64,000 nucleotides of DNA, taken from Blastocatellia bacterium (GTDB taxonomy: Bacteria > Acidobacteriota > Blastocatellia > Chloracidobacteriales > JADJPF01). The stretch lies in contig JADJPF010000022.1 of NCBI GenBank assembly GCA_016713405.1, positions 62,001 through 126,000 of the forward strand, read 5' to 3'. The notes below the pieces were generated by a model. The model searched no databases. It worked only from the letters and a program-made list of their open reading frames with translations, and was not told the origin of the DNA. How positions within the stretch are numbered: position 1 is the first letter of the stretch; every line of letters begins with the position of its first letter. Position numbers and translations under genes: made by a program. This document shows positions 26,521-33,963 of this stretch, piece after piece.

Positions 26521-26566
26521 ATAAATAATGCCAAGCAAATCAACAAGTTTGCTTGGCATTATTTAT
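26521..26566 (-). terminator. Terminator after dnaJ
   Basis: A 19-bp perfect stem (26521-26539 with 26548-26566) with an eight-base loop is flanked by A/T tracts. It lies 22 bp after the dnaJ stop and divides the heat-shock operon from hslO. Confidence 0.85.
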
Positions 26567-26588
26567 ATCAAAATTATTTTTTAAGTTT

Positions 26589-27722
26589 TTAACTAAAAAT
26601 ATCTTTTACCTTATCAAACAAACCTTTTTCATGAACTGGAGCTTTATCATCAAATTTAGCTAATTCTTCAAATAATTTTCGTTGCTCACGAGTCAAGTTA
26701 GTTGGAGTTATAACATTTACAGCAGCAAATAAATCTCCCCGACCTCGTCCACCTAAAGCAGGCATACCCTTGCCTTTTAAGCGAAAGATTTTACCTGTTT
26801 GTGTCCCTTCTCCTACTTTGATAGTTTCTTCACCTTCTAAAGTAGGGACTGTAATTTCTGCTCCTAATGCAGCTTGAGCAAAAGTTATTGGTACTGTGCA
26901 ATGTAGATCATTTTCTTGACGCTCAAAAACAGCATGTTCTTTTAAGATAATCACTACGTAAAGATCCCCTGGTGGCCCACCTCCAAAACCAGCTTCTCCT
27001 TCTCCTTGAACACGTAGTCTTGCGCCAGTATCAACACCAGGTGGAATTTTAATTTCTAAAACTTTCTCTTTTGAGATACGGCCCTCACCACGACATTCTT
27101 GGCAAGGGTCTTTAATGGTTTTCCCAGTACCACGACAATAAGAACAGGTACGACTAACGCTAAAAAATCCCTGTTGATAGCGTACTTGTCCAACACCATT
27201 ACAAGTTGGACAGTTAATTGGAGAAGTACCTGGTGCTGCCCCGCTACCTTGACAAGAATTACAATTTTCTAATCGTGGTACATTAATTTTTGTTTTAATT
27301 CCCTGAGCAGCATCCTCTAGTGTTATTTCCAGGTCGTAACGAATATCTGCACCACGTTGGACTTGGCGAGAACGTCCGCTTCTACCGAAAATATCATTAA
27401 ATCCAAACAAATCTCCCAAAATATCTTCAAAACCTGGGAAACCTGCTCCTCCAAAACCTGCACCACCTGCACTAGAAGCGGCTGAAGTACCTACGCCAGA
27501 ATGTCCAAAACGGTCATAGCGGGCGCGCTGGTTTTTATCACTTAGCACACTATAAGCTTCCGCGGCTTCCTTAAATTTCTCTTCTGCTTCTGTATCACCA
27601 GGGTTTTTATCTGGATGATATTTTATTGCTAACTTTCGATAAGCACTTTTAATTTCGCTTTCTCCAGCATCCTTAGCAACACCTAATACTTCATAATAGT
27701 CTCTTTTATTATTACTACTCAT
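26589..27722 (-). CDS. dnaJ: Chaperone DnaJ (Hsp40)
   Basis: This 377-residue co-chaperone stimulates DnaK ATPase activity. The J domain (5-72) has the HPD motif (YHPDKNPGD). A Gly/Phe-rich segment with FGGAGFPGF repeats follows, then the zinc-binding region with four CxxCxGxG modules (CNSCQGSG, CPTCNGVG, CSYCRGTG, CQECRGEG) and the C-terminal substrate domains. It is complete type I. It lies 64 bp downstream of dnaK and ends at a strong terminator, so it is the last gene of the hrcA-grpE-dnaK-dnaJ cluster. Confidence 0.97.
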   Translation of the reverse strand: MSSNNKRDYYEVLGVAKDAGESEIKSAYRKLAIKYHPDKNPGDTEAEEKFKEAAEAYSVLSDKNQRARYDRFGHSGVGTSAASSAGGAGFGGAGFPGFEDILGDLFGFNDIFGRSGRSRQVQRGADIRYDLEITLEDAAQGIKTKINVPRLENCNSCQGSGAAPGTSPINCPTCNGVGQVRYQQGFFSVSRTCSYCRGTGKTIKDPCQECRGEGRISKEKVLEIKIPPGVDTGARLRVQGEGEAGFGGGPPGDLYVVIILKEHAVFERQENDLHCTVPITFAQAALGAEITVPTLEGEETIKVGEGTQTGKIFRLKGKGMPALGGRGRGDLFAAVNVITPTNLTREQRKLFEELAKFDDKAPVHEKGLFDKVKDIFS

Positions 27723-27786
27723 ATATAAAATCTTAATTACAACTAATTAGGATAGATAGAGGTATTTTCCACTTGTTCTAATAGAT

Positions 27787-29607
27787 CTAAACTCCTTCAG
27801 TAGTACCCCCAGAAAACATTGCTTCTGTAATTAGCCTTCCCGTTCTTTCTAATTCTTCTAAATTTTGTTTTATTATCCCTAAATCCTCACTAGCGAGTGA
27901 ATCTTTAGCTACTAGCAAAGAATTACGTACAGATTCTTGATCTTTTTCAGACAACATCCAACCAAATTCACTAAAGGAACGTTGGGTATTTTGCAGTAAT
28001 CCTTCTAAGCGATTTTTCAGCAATAACACTTCTTTTTGTTGACGATCAGCATCAGCATTTGCTTTTGCTTCTTCAATAAGGTTAAAAATTTCATCTGGCG
28101 AAAGTCCTGATGAAGGTGAAATTTTCATTGCTTGTTCTAAGCCTGTCATTTTGTCACGAGCAGAAACTTCTACAATACCATCTGCATTTAACTCAAAAGA
28201 CACTTCTATTTGTGGAACACCACGAGGAGCAGGAGGAATGCCAACTAATTCAAACTTTGCTAAAGAACGATTATGCGCAGCTATTTCACGCTCACCTTGT
28301 AGAACGTGAACCTCTACAGTTGATTGATTATCAGCTACAGTAGTAAATATTAAGCTTTTCTTTAATGGTATAGTTGCATTACGATCTACAATTTTGGTAA
28401 ACACCCCACCTCTAGTTTCAATACCTAAAGATAAAGGGATAACATCTAAAAGTACTAGATCTTTAACTTCTCCAAGCAATACACCACCTTGAATTGATGC
28501 ACCCATTGCAACAACTTCATCTGGGTTAATTTCAGCCGAAGCAGGTTTAGCAAAAATTTCTTGTACTCTTCTTTGAACAATAGGAGAACGAGTTTGTCCA
28601 CCAACAAGTAAAACTTTATCAATGTTGCCTGGTTTGAGTTGTGCATCCCAAAGAGCTTTTTGACAAGGTTCTACAGTTCTTTCTACTAAATCTGATACTA
28701 ATTCTTCAAATTTATCTTTTGTTAAAACTCTATTTAAGTGTTTTGGGCCAGAAGCATCAGCAGAAATAAAAGGTAAGTTAACATTTGATTCTGATGTATT
28801 AGAAAGCTCACATTTAGCACGTTCAGCGGCTTCTTTTAATCGTTGTAGTGCCAGCCTATCCATTCTTAGATCAATATTTGTTTCGCTTCTAAATTCATCA
28901 ATTAGCCAATCAATGATACGTTGGTCAAAATCTTCACCACCTAAAAATGAATCTCCACAAGTGGATAAAACCTCAAATACTCCATCATTCATTTCTAGGA
29001 TAGAAATATCAAACGTTCCCCCGCCTAGATCGTAAACAGCAACTTTTTCGGCTGATCTTTTTCCTAGACCATAAGCCAGAGCAGCGGCTGTAGGCTCATT
29101 AATAATACGCTGTACATTAAGACCAGCAATTTTACCAGCATCTTTTGTTGCTTGGCGTTGAAAATCATCAAAATATGCTGGTACTGTGATAATTGCTTCA
29201 TCTACTTCGTCGCCAAGAAAATCTTCTGCGGCAGATTTTAAGCGTTGTAAAATAATGGCTGATATTTCTGGAGGTGAATAATCTCGGTTTTGTACTCTTA
29301 CGCGAGCGTCCCCATTGTTAGATTCTGTTATTTCATAAGGAGAAGACTCTTTTGCTCTTAAAACTTCTGGAGAGTTATATTTACGACCAATTAAGCGTTT
29401 TACAGCAAAAACCGTATTAGCAGCATTAGTAATAGCTTGACGTTTAGCTATTTGCCCTACTAAACGTTCTCCTTTATCTGTAAACCCTACTACAGATGGT
29501 GTTGTACGACCACCTTCTTTGTTAGGAATAATTTGAGTTACGCCGCCTTCCATTACTGCTACACAACAATTTGTTGTACCTAAGTCTATACCAATAACTC
29601 TACCCAT
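27787..29607 (-). CDS. dnaK: Chaperone DnaK (Hsp70)
   Basis: This 606-residue Hsp70 has the nucleotide-binding domain (1-380; IGIDLGTTNCCVAVM, the AVKRLIGRKY loop, VYDLGGGTFDIS, LVGGQTRSP), the linker VLLDVIPLSLG and the substrate-binding domain. The C-terminal lid is shorter than in E. coli DnaK and ends without the EEVD-like acidic tail. It is slightly shorter than usual (about 630-640) but otherwise complete. It sits between grpE and dnaJ in the classic order. Confidence 0.97.
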   Translation of the reverse strand: MGRVIGIDLGTTNCCVAVMEGGVTQIIPNKEGGRTTPSVVGFTDKGERLVGQIAKRQAITNAANTVFAVKRLIGRKYNSPEVLRAKESSPYEITESNNGDARVRVQNRDYSPPEISAIILQRLKSAAEDFLGDEVDEAIITVPAYFDDFQRQATKDAGKIAGLNVQRIINEPTAAALAYGLGKRSAEKVAVYDLGGGTFDISILEMNDGVFEVLSTCGDSFLGGEDFDQRIIDWLIDEFRSETNIDLRMDRLALQRLKEAAERAKCELSNTSESNVNLPFISADASGPKHLNRVLTKDKFEELVSDLVERTVEPCQKALWDAQLKPGNIDKVLLVGGQTRSPIVQRRVQEIFAKPASAEINPDEVVAMGASIQGGVLLGEVKDLVLLDVIPLSLGIETRGGVFTKIVDRNATIPLKKSLIFTTVADNQSTVEVHVLQGEREIAAHNRSLAKFELVGIPPAPRGVPQIEVSFELNADGIVEVSARDKMTGLEQAMKISPSSGLSPDEIFNLIEEAKANADADRQQKEVLLLKNRLEGLLQNTQRSFSEFGWMLSEKDQESVRNSLLVAKDSLASEDLGIIKQNLEELERTGRLITEAMFSGGTTEGV

Positions 29608-29683
29608 AAAATCATCTCTCTAATAAATATTTGTAGGATTTAACAACTTAAATAATGTCTCGTAATTTTGCTAGGAATTTATA

Positions 29684-30364
29684 TTATCCACGAACTGCAA
29701 CCTTTACCATTGCTGGCCTAAGCAGCTTTTCACCAAGTTTATAGCCTTTTTGTAGTTCAGCAACAATAGTATTTTCTGGTAAATCGTTATTAGTTTCTGT
29801 CGTGACAGCTTCATGCATATGAGGGTCAAAAAGTTCTCCTAAAGCCTTGACAGGTGAAAGCCCTAAACCAATCAATACATCCAGGAATTGACGATGTATA
29901 AGTTTTACCCCAGTTAAAATATTTTCACATACTGCTTCACCTGCTTCACCTTTTGGGGTAAATTCCAAAGCTCTTTCTAAATTGTCTAAAACAGGTAGCA
30001 TTTCCACTACAACATTAGAACGAGCTTGCAGATGTACATCGCTTCGCTCACGATCTACTCGTTTACGAAAATTCTCAAACTCTGCTTGTCGTCTCATTAA
30101 TTGTTCATAAATAAGCTTCTTTTCCTCAGAAAGCTTTACTGATCGCTCTTGTGCATCAGAAAGATCTATTAGAAGTTGGGCGATTTCCTCTTCGCTAATA
30201 GATGGTGTCGCACCTTTAGAATCATCCTTTTTTTGTTCTGTTACAACTTCTTTTGTTGTCTCCTCTTTTGCTTCACTTCTAGCTTCAGCAGTTTCATCAT
30301 TAGTAGTTGTATCTAGTTCGGGGTTTGTAATATTTGATGATTGTTCTTTATTTTCTATTGTCAT
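29684..30364 (-). CDS. grpE: Nucleotide exchange factor GrpE
   Basis: The 226-residue protein begins with about 55 residues of acidic low-complexity sequence. A long coiled coil follows (about 60-125, RRQAEFENFRKRVDRER), then the beta-wing domain with GEAFDPHMHEA-like sequence (LGELFDPHMHEAV) and GYKLGEKLLRPAMVKVA. It releases ADP from DnaK. It is placed between hrcA and dnaK, with a 76-bp gap to dnaK. Confidence 0.95.
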   Translation of the reverse strand: MTIENKEQSSNITNPELDTTTNDETAEARSEAKEETTKEVVTEQKKDDSKGATPSISEEEIAQLLIDLSDAQERSVKLSEEKKLIYEQLMRRQAEFENFRKRVDRERSDVHLQARSNVVVEMLPVLDNLERALEFTPKGEAGEAVCENILTGVKLIHRQFLDVLIGLGLSPVKALGELFDPHMHEAVTTETNNDLPENTIVAELQKGYKLGEKLLRPAMVKVAVRG

Positions 30365-30489
30365 TTTGCGTTAAAGTCCTATAACTTTACGAATATATTT
30401 ATAGGCATTCCCTATAAAGTCTAACTACTTACTACTTTTATGTAGTAAAAGAGAATTGTTTAAAAATTTTTACCTTAGCTTTCTAAAAA

Positions 30490-31578
30490 CTAACGATTAA
30501 TTTGTTTATCTTCGCTAAAAACCTGTTCAAATAGACGTGCAATGTAATTAACTACTGTAATCATTCGAGCATACTCCATACGAGTAGGCCCAACAACTGC
30601 AACTCCTCCAACTACATTACTAATATTACTTCCGTAAGTATAAGGTGAAGTAATAATTGTACAGTTACGTAAGCTAGGAATATTATTTTCTGCACCTATA
30701 CGAATCCCTATTCCTGTAGAAGTAGATTCAGCTAAACATTCATTAAGAATTTTTAGCAATTTACCTTTTTCTTCATACATGCGAAATAGTCCGCGTAGTC
30801 GTTCTGTATCGGTAAAATCAGGTTTAGTTAAAATTGTAGAAGTACCATCTACATAAACTTTACCTTGTTCTTCGTCCTCTAATCCCTGATTACAGAGTAA
30901 AATAGCGTTTTGTAGCAATCTATCATAGAGGACTTTTTCCTCTGACATACATCTTAATATTTCAGCACGAATAGCGGATAAACTTAAGCCCTTAAAGTTA
31001 TCTGTAACATAACGAGCAGTCTTATCTAGTTCTGTTTGTGAAAAATCACCTTCAACTCGGATCACTCTATCACGAACTAACCCGCTACGAGAAACCATAA
31101 TTACAAGTATTCGGCCATCAGCTAATTTAAGAAATTCTATATGTTGTAAAATATCTTGGGCAATTGCAGGAGAAACAACAATACCAACATTATTAGACAT
31201 CTGCGACAACAAATGTGAAGTACGTTCCATAAATTGGGTCGCACTACTAACTTCTGACTCTAAAAGAGAGTGCCTTATAGCTGATTCATCAGACTTAGAT
31301 ATTTTTACTTGTCGTAAAATGCTGTCAACATAGAATCTATAGGCTTTATCCGTAGGGATACGACCAGCCGAAGTATGAGGATGAGTTAAATAACCTGCCT
31401 CCTCTAGATCTGCCATAATATTGCGAATTGTTGCTGCACTAAGCTTTTCTTTTGAATATTTGGAAAGAGTTCTTGATCCAACAGGTTCACCAGTATCAAC
31501 ATACATCTTAATAATTGAGAGTAAGATCTCCCGATTACGTTGATCAAAAACAAATTCTTGAGTTTTCTTACTTGGCAT
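30490..31578 (-). CDS. hrcA: Heat-shock transcriptional repressor HrcA
   Basis: 362 residues: an N-terminal winged helix (about 10-80, with TGEPVGSRTL and SAATIRNIMADLEEAGYL), a central GAF-like domain and an inserted domain; length is normal. HrcA represses class I heat-shock genes by binding the CIRCE element (TTAGCACTC-N9-GAGTGCTAA). I could not find a CIRCE copy upstream of hrcA, grpE, dnaK or hslO. Instead the probable promoter carries a 20-bp palindrome (31620-31639), and a 16-bp-arm inverted repeat lies farther up. It is the first gene of the chaperone operon. Confidence 0.95.
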   Translation of the reverse strand: MPSKKTQEFVFDQRNREILLSIIKMYVDTGEPVGSRTLSKYSKEKLSAATIRNIMADLEEAGYLTHPHTSAGRIPTDKAYRFYVDSILRQVKISKSDESAIRHSLLESEVSSATQFMERTSHLLSQMSNNVGIVVSPAIAQDILQHIEFLKLADGRILVIMVSRSGLVRDRVIRVEGDFSQTELDKTARYVTDNFKGLSLSAIRAEILRCMSEEKVLYDRLLQNAILLCNQGLEDEEQGKVYVDGTSTILTKPDFTDTERLRGLFRMYEEKGKLLKILNECLAESTSTGIGIRIGAENNIPSLRNCTIITSPYTYGSNISNVVGGVAVVGPTRMEYARMITVVNYIARLFEQVFSEDKQINR

Positions 31579-31619
31579 AACTCAATAAGTTAAAAGAAAG
31601 ATAGTTTAGATTTTACAGC

Positions 31620-31665
31620 CTGTTAAAAGCGTTTAACAGTAACACTCCTAATTAATTTCTGTCAA
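31620..31665 (-). promoter_or_regulatory. Probable hrcA promoter with overlapping palindrome
   Basis: On the minus strand TTGACA (31665-31660) is followed after 18 bp by TACTGT (31641-31636). The perfect palindrome CTGTTAAA-AGCG-TTTAACAG (31620-31639) overlaps the -10 and the expected start site. That is a typical repressor position, so it may be the operator of this heat-shock operon, although it is not CIRCE. Both parts are read from sequence only. Confidence 0.45.
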
Positions 31666-31706
31666 GCAACTAATTCTAATAACTCGTCTGAATGCCTAAT
31701 GTTAGC

Positions 31707-31748
31707 CTTAGTATTATTATATGTTACTGTAAATATAATAATACTAAG
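31707..31748. repeat. Long AT inverted repeat upstream of hrcA
   Basis: 16-bp perfect arms (31707-31722 and 31733-31748) flank a ten-base spacer. The outer ends read CTTAG...CTAAG. It lies 130-170 bp upstream of hrcA with no U-tract. It could be an upstream operator or a terminator for a transcript from the left. The 31579-32118 gap has no credible gene. Confidence 0.5.
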
Positions 31749-31870
31749 TTGTTGTTATTTACTACTTGGATTTTTAGAAAATTTTTAGCTTAAATTTTTA
31801 TTTTTTAAGCATTATAACTAGTGATTTATAAAATCTTAATAAAGTAGAGCTTAGGAAAATCATTGCAAAG

Positions 31871-31909
31871 AAAATTTTAGGAAAAATTTTAGGAAAAATT
31901 TTAGGAAAA
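31871..31909. repeat. Short tandem repeat, period 12
   Basis: TTTTAGGAAAAA is repeated three times in direct order (TTTTAGG at 31875, 31887 and 31899). It lies in the gene-free stretch between hrcA and the XRE/ImmA operon. No function is assigned. Confidence 0.6.
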
Positions 31910-32053
31910 CAGGAACTTTCACTTTCTTAGTGCGTTAAAACCAGCAAGAAGAAAATTTTAACAAACTCTAAAAATTAAATATATCAATTTATTGCACTTT
32001 TGGGATTTATTAAAAGTTTCTTCGGTAATTTTCCTCCTCTTCGGTTTTGGCTT

Positions 32054-32096
32054 CCCGCGTAACAAATCGGTAGTGTTACGCGGGTTATTATTTTTG
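32054..32096. terminator. GC-rich hairpin ending the XRE/ImmA operon
   Basis: CCCGCGTAACA (32054-32064) pairs with TGTTACGCGGG (32074-32084) around nine bases, followed on the plus strand by a T-rich tract. It lies 35 bp beyond the stop of 32119-32655, so it probably ends that minus-strand operon even though the U-tract is on the other side. The GC content is striking in this AT-rich gap. Confidence 0.55.
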
Positions 32097-32118
32097 GGGA
32101 GAAAAGTTTTTATTAGTT

Positions 32119-32655
32119 TTAACATACCCAGGAAAGAAAATATTCTTGGTAAAGATCTTCTCGGTAAAGCTCATAAACTAGTTTCTCCTTAACAAACCCC
32201 AAATACTCATCTGTATTACTATAAGCTTTACCATTTTCATCAATTACAACAATATCCCCAAAAAATTCAAAGGCTTTAAGAGGTATAAGAAATTGCAAAG
32301 CTAAGTTTATATCCGGTTTTGATAAAATTGTTTCAACATCAATATATACACTGTAATTTTCATTATCTGCAAAATCTACTTCTATAGGTCTTTCTTTATA
32401 CATACTAAACCAAACACTAATTAATTCTCCATTCCAAGCTATATCATTTTCATATCCATATAAATACATTTTATGAGCATTACGGCAATCATCCTTGTAC
32501 AAACCATAGCAACACTTACAACTTTTTGCATCAAAACTATGTTCTTCTATTAATGACCATTTTCCTTCCACTTTTCTACATTCTTGTAAAAACTTAAGGT
32601 ATTTTTCTCTTGAATAAACACTTTCATTTATCCAAAACACTACATTAAGACTCAT
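32119..32655 (-). CDS. Unknown protein, third gene of the XRE/ImmA operon
   Basis: 178 residues without a signal peptide or membrane helix. A cysteine cluster (CKCCYGLYKDDC, about residues 46-57) could bind a metal. The rest is mixed alpha/beta, rich in aromatic and acidic residues. I do not recognise a family. It starts 36 bp after the ImmA-like gene stops and precedes a strong hairpin, so it is probably co-transcribed with the repressor and peptidase. Its role could be accessory to the stress response or it could be a passenger. Confidence 0.55.
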   Translation of the reverse strand: MSLNVVFWINESVYSREKYLKFLQECRKVEGKWSLIEEHSFDAKSCKCCYGLYKDDCRNAHKMYLYGYENDIAWNGELISVWFSMYKERPIEVDFADNENYSVYIDVETILSKPDINLALQFLIPLKAFEFFGDIVVIDENGKAYSNTDEYLGFVKEKLVYELYREDLYQEYFLSWVC

Positions 32656-32691
32656 TTTTGTTCCTCTTAAGCATTTTTAACTATCTAAAAT

Positions 32692-33315
32692 CTAGCAATT
32701 ACACTGTTTATAACTATCCCACAACCTACAAACTTTAATCCTAAAAAGCACTAGATCTTCACTAACACCAAATTTTTGAGCAATTCTATCAATAGAAATA
32801 CCTCTTGTTATAGATAAACGCAAAATATAATAAGGAATTAATGCAGCAGAACCAACACCATAAGCAGCTTCTTCTTGAGATTTATTAAAATCCCGGAACT
32901 GTGTCTGATCAGTTTGCTCATCAGGAGTTTTTATAAGACTAGGCGAATGTCTTAAAACAACATGAGATACTTCTTCCATTAGAGTAGCAACTTGGCGTTC
33001 TCGGCTATGTCCTGGATTTATAAAAACCAGTCGCCATCCATTAGGCAACGGCATAGTTGTCGCGCCAGACCAATCCTTAGAATTTTTCTTTAATAATATT
33101 TTTCGCGTTTCTTCTGAAAGTTTAGATAACTGATTAATGTCTACTACTTTTAATTTTACTTTTGGAGCCAGTTGCCAAGGATCTAAAGCACGATCTAGCG
33201 GAGTAGCAGCTAAGTCACGTATTTTTAATGCGATACGCTCAAATATTTTCCGCTTAATTGTTGGTGGAAGTAATTCACTTTCTGGAAGCTTATTATTTTC
33301 TAGGCCCTTTAGCAT
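32692..33315 (-). CDS. ImmA/IrrE-family metallopeptidase-like protein
   Basis: 207 residues. The central part resembles COG2856 peptidases, which cleave partner XRE repressors: VATLMEEVSHVVLRH (110-123), followed by NKSQEEAAYGVGSAALIP (about 145-161), the usual glutamate-containing second motif. The canonical HEXXH reads EEVSH here (114-118), leaving H118 and H123 as possible ligands. This is either a subfamily variant or a loss of peptidase activity. The C-terminus has an HTH-like stretch (IDRIAQKFGVSEDLVLFRI). The start overlaps the xre stop by 23 bp, so translation is coupled to the repressor. Confidence 0.8.
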   Translation of the reverse strand: MLKGLENNKLPESELLPPTIKRKIFERIALKIRDLAATPLDRALDPWQLAPKVKLKVVDINQLSKLSEETRKILLKKNSKDWSGATTMPLPNGWRLVFINPGHSRERQVATLMEEVSHVVLRHSPSLIKTPDEQTDQTQFRDFNKSQEEAAYGVGSAALIPYYILRLSITRGISIDRIAQKFGVSEDLVLFRIKVCRLWDSYKQCNC

Positions 33316-33745
33316 AACGTGTTTTTTTAGACTCCACTTTTTTAGGCGATGATTTAATTTCTTCTAAATCATCGCTAGTAAATTGGGTGTAAGCAACTCG
33401 AAATAGTTCTGCTAATGCTTTTGCGGCATCTGGTTTTAATTTTGGATCTGCTCTTAAATGAGCTTCAATTACATTTGGAGTAGATTCTTTTACAATCTCT
33501 AAAAAGCCTTCTCCACTCTCTGGTATTAATGAGCCTTTCATTAAACTATCTAGTGGTATTGCTAGCCAACTACTTAAGCGTGCTAATGTTGGGCTATCTG
33601 GATTACAAACCCCGTTTTCTATTCGTGACAAAGTAGGAGGGCTAATTTGTGTAATTGTAGCTAGTTGGCGAATACTTAGCCCTTCTTCTTCCCGCTTCTT
33701 TTTTACATATTCACCTAGCTCTACCACATCAAGTAGTGGTTCCAT
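33293..33745 (-). CDS. XRE-family transcriptional repressor (DdrO-like logic)
   Basis: 150 residues from the chosen ATG 33745, which has an AGGGGAT SD 8 nt upstream and lies downstream of a plausible promoter. An earlier in-frame ATG at 33802 has neither. The N-terminal HTH (about 12-65) reads VKKKREEEGLSIRQLATITQISPPTLSRIENG. The C-terminal 60 residues (HLRADPKLKPDAAKALAELFRVAYTQF) resemble the tail of repressors that ImmA/IrrE peptidases cleave. Its ORF overlaps the peptidase gene. The likely operator is GTTTCA-N4-TGAAAC, present four times in the divergent promoter region. Confidence 0.85.
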   Translation of the reverse strand: MEPLLDVVELGEYVKKKREEEGLSIRQLATITQISPPTLSRIENGVCNPDSPTLARLSSWLAIPLDSLMKGSLIPESGEGFLEIVKESTPNVIEAHLRADPKLKPDAAKALAELFRVAYTQFTSDDLEEIKSSPKKVESKKTRYAKGPRK

Positions 33746-33783
33746 AGCTGTTAATCCCCTATTTATAAAACTTATCCACCATA

Positions 33784-33813
33784 AAATTAGCACATTTACC
33801 ATATTTTTGACAA
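33784..33813 (-). promoter_or_regulatory. Probable promoter of the xre-immA operon
   Basis: On the minus strand TTGTCA (33813-33808), an 18-bp spacer and TGC-TAATTT (extended -10 at 33789-33784) are visible. Operator O1 (33821-33836) lies just upstream of the -35. This gives a leader of about 30 nt to ATG 33745 and supports that start. Confidence 0.5.
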
Positions 33814-33820
33814 ATAAAAT

Positions 33821-33926
33821 GTTTCATTTATGAAACAATAAAATTTTTGCAAAAATGTTTCACCTATGAAACGTTTCATACTTGAAACAAAATTTTTCTT
33901 GTGCTATTATGTTTCACAGATGAAAC
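33821..33926. promoter_or_regulatory. Four operators GTTTCA-N4-TGAAAC in the xre/rad52 divergent region
   Basis: Perfect palindromes are at O1 33821-33836, O2 33857-33872, O3 33873-33888 and O4 33911-33926. All keep the GTTTCA/TGAAAC arms and vary only in the central four bases (TTTA, CCTA, TACT, CAGA). O1 and O2 are 36 bp apart, and O2 and O3 abut. They are the obvious binding sites for the neighbouring XRE protein. Confidence 0.85.
33882..33910 (+). promoter_or_regulatory. Promoter of the SWIM-Rad52 gene
   Basis: TTGAAA (33882-33887), a 17-bp spacer and TATTAT (33905-33910) with an extended -10 TGC form a near-consensus sigma-70 promoter. The -35 is inside operator O3, and O4 begins right after the -10, covering the start site. 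Repressor binding would therefore block transcription. Confidence 0.7.
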
Positions 33927-33963
33927 AAAGTGATTAATTACCAATTTTTAAGGAGTAACAAAA

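Noticed and set aside
31992..32192. Plus-strand 66-residue frame between hrcA and the XRE operon
   Set aside because: Part of it overlaps the GC-rich hairpin and the end of the minus-strand gene; it has no SD and no recognisable protein features.
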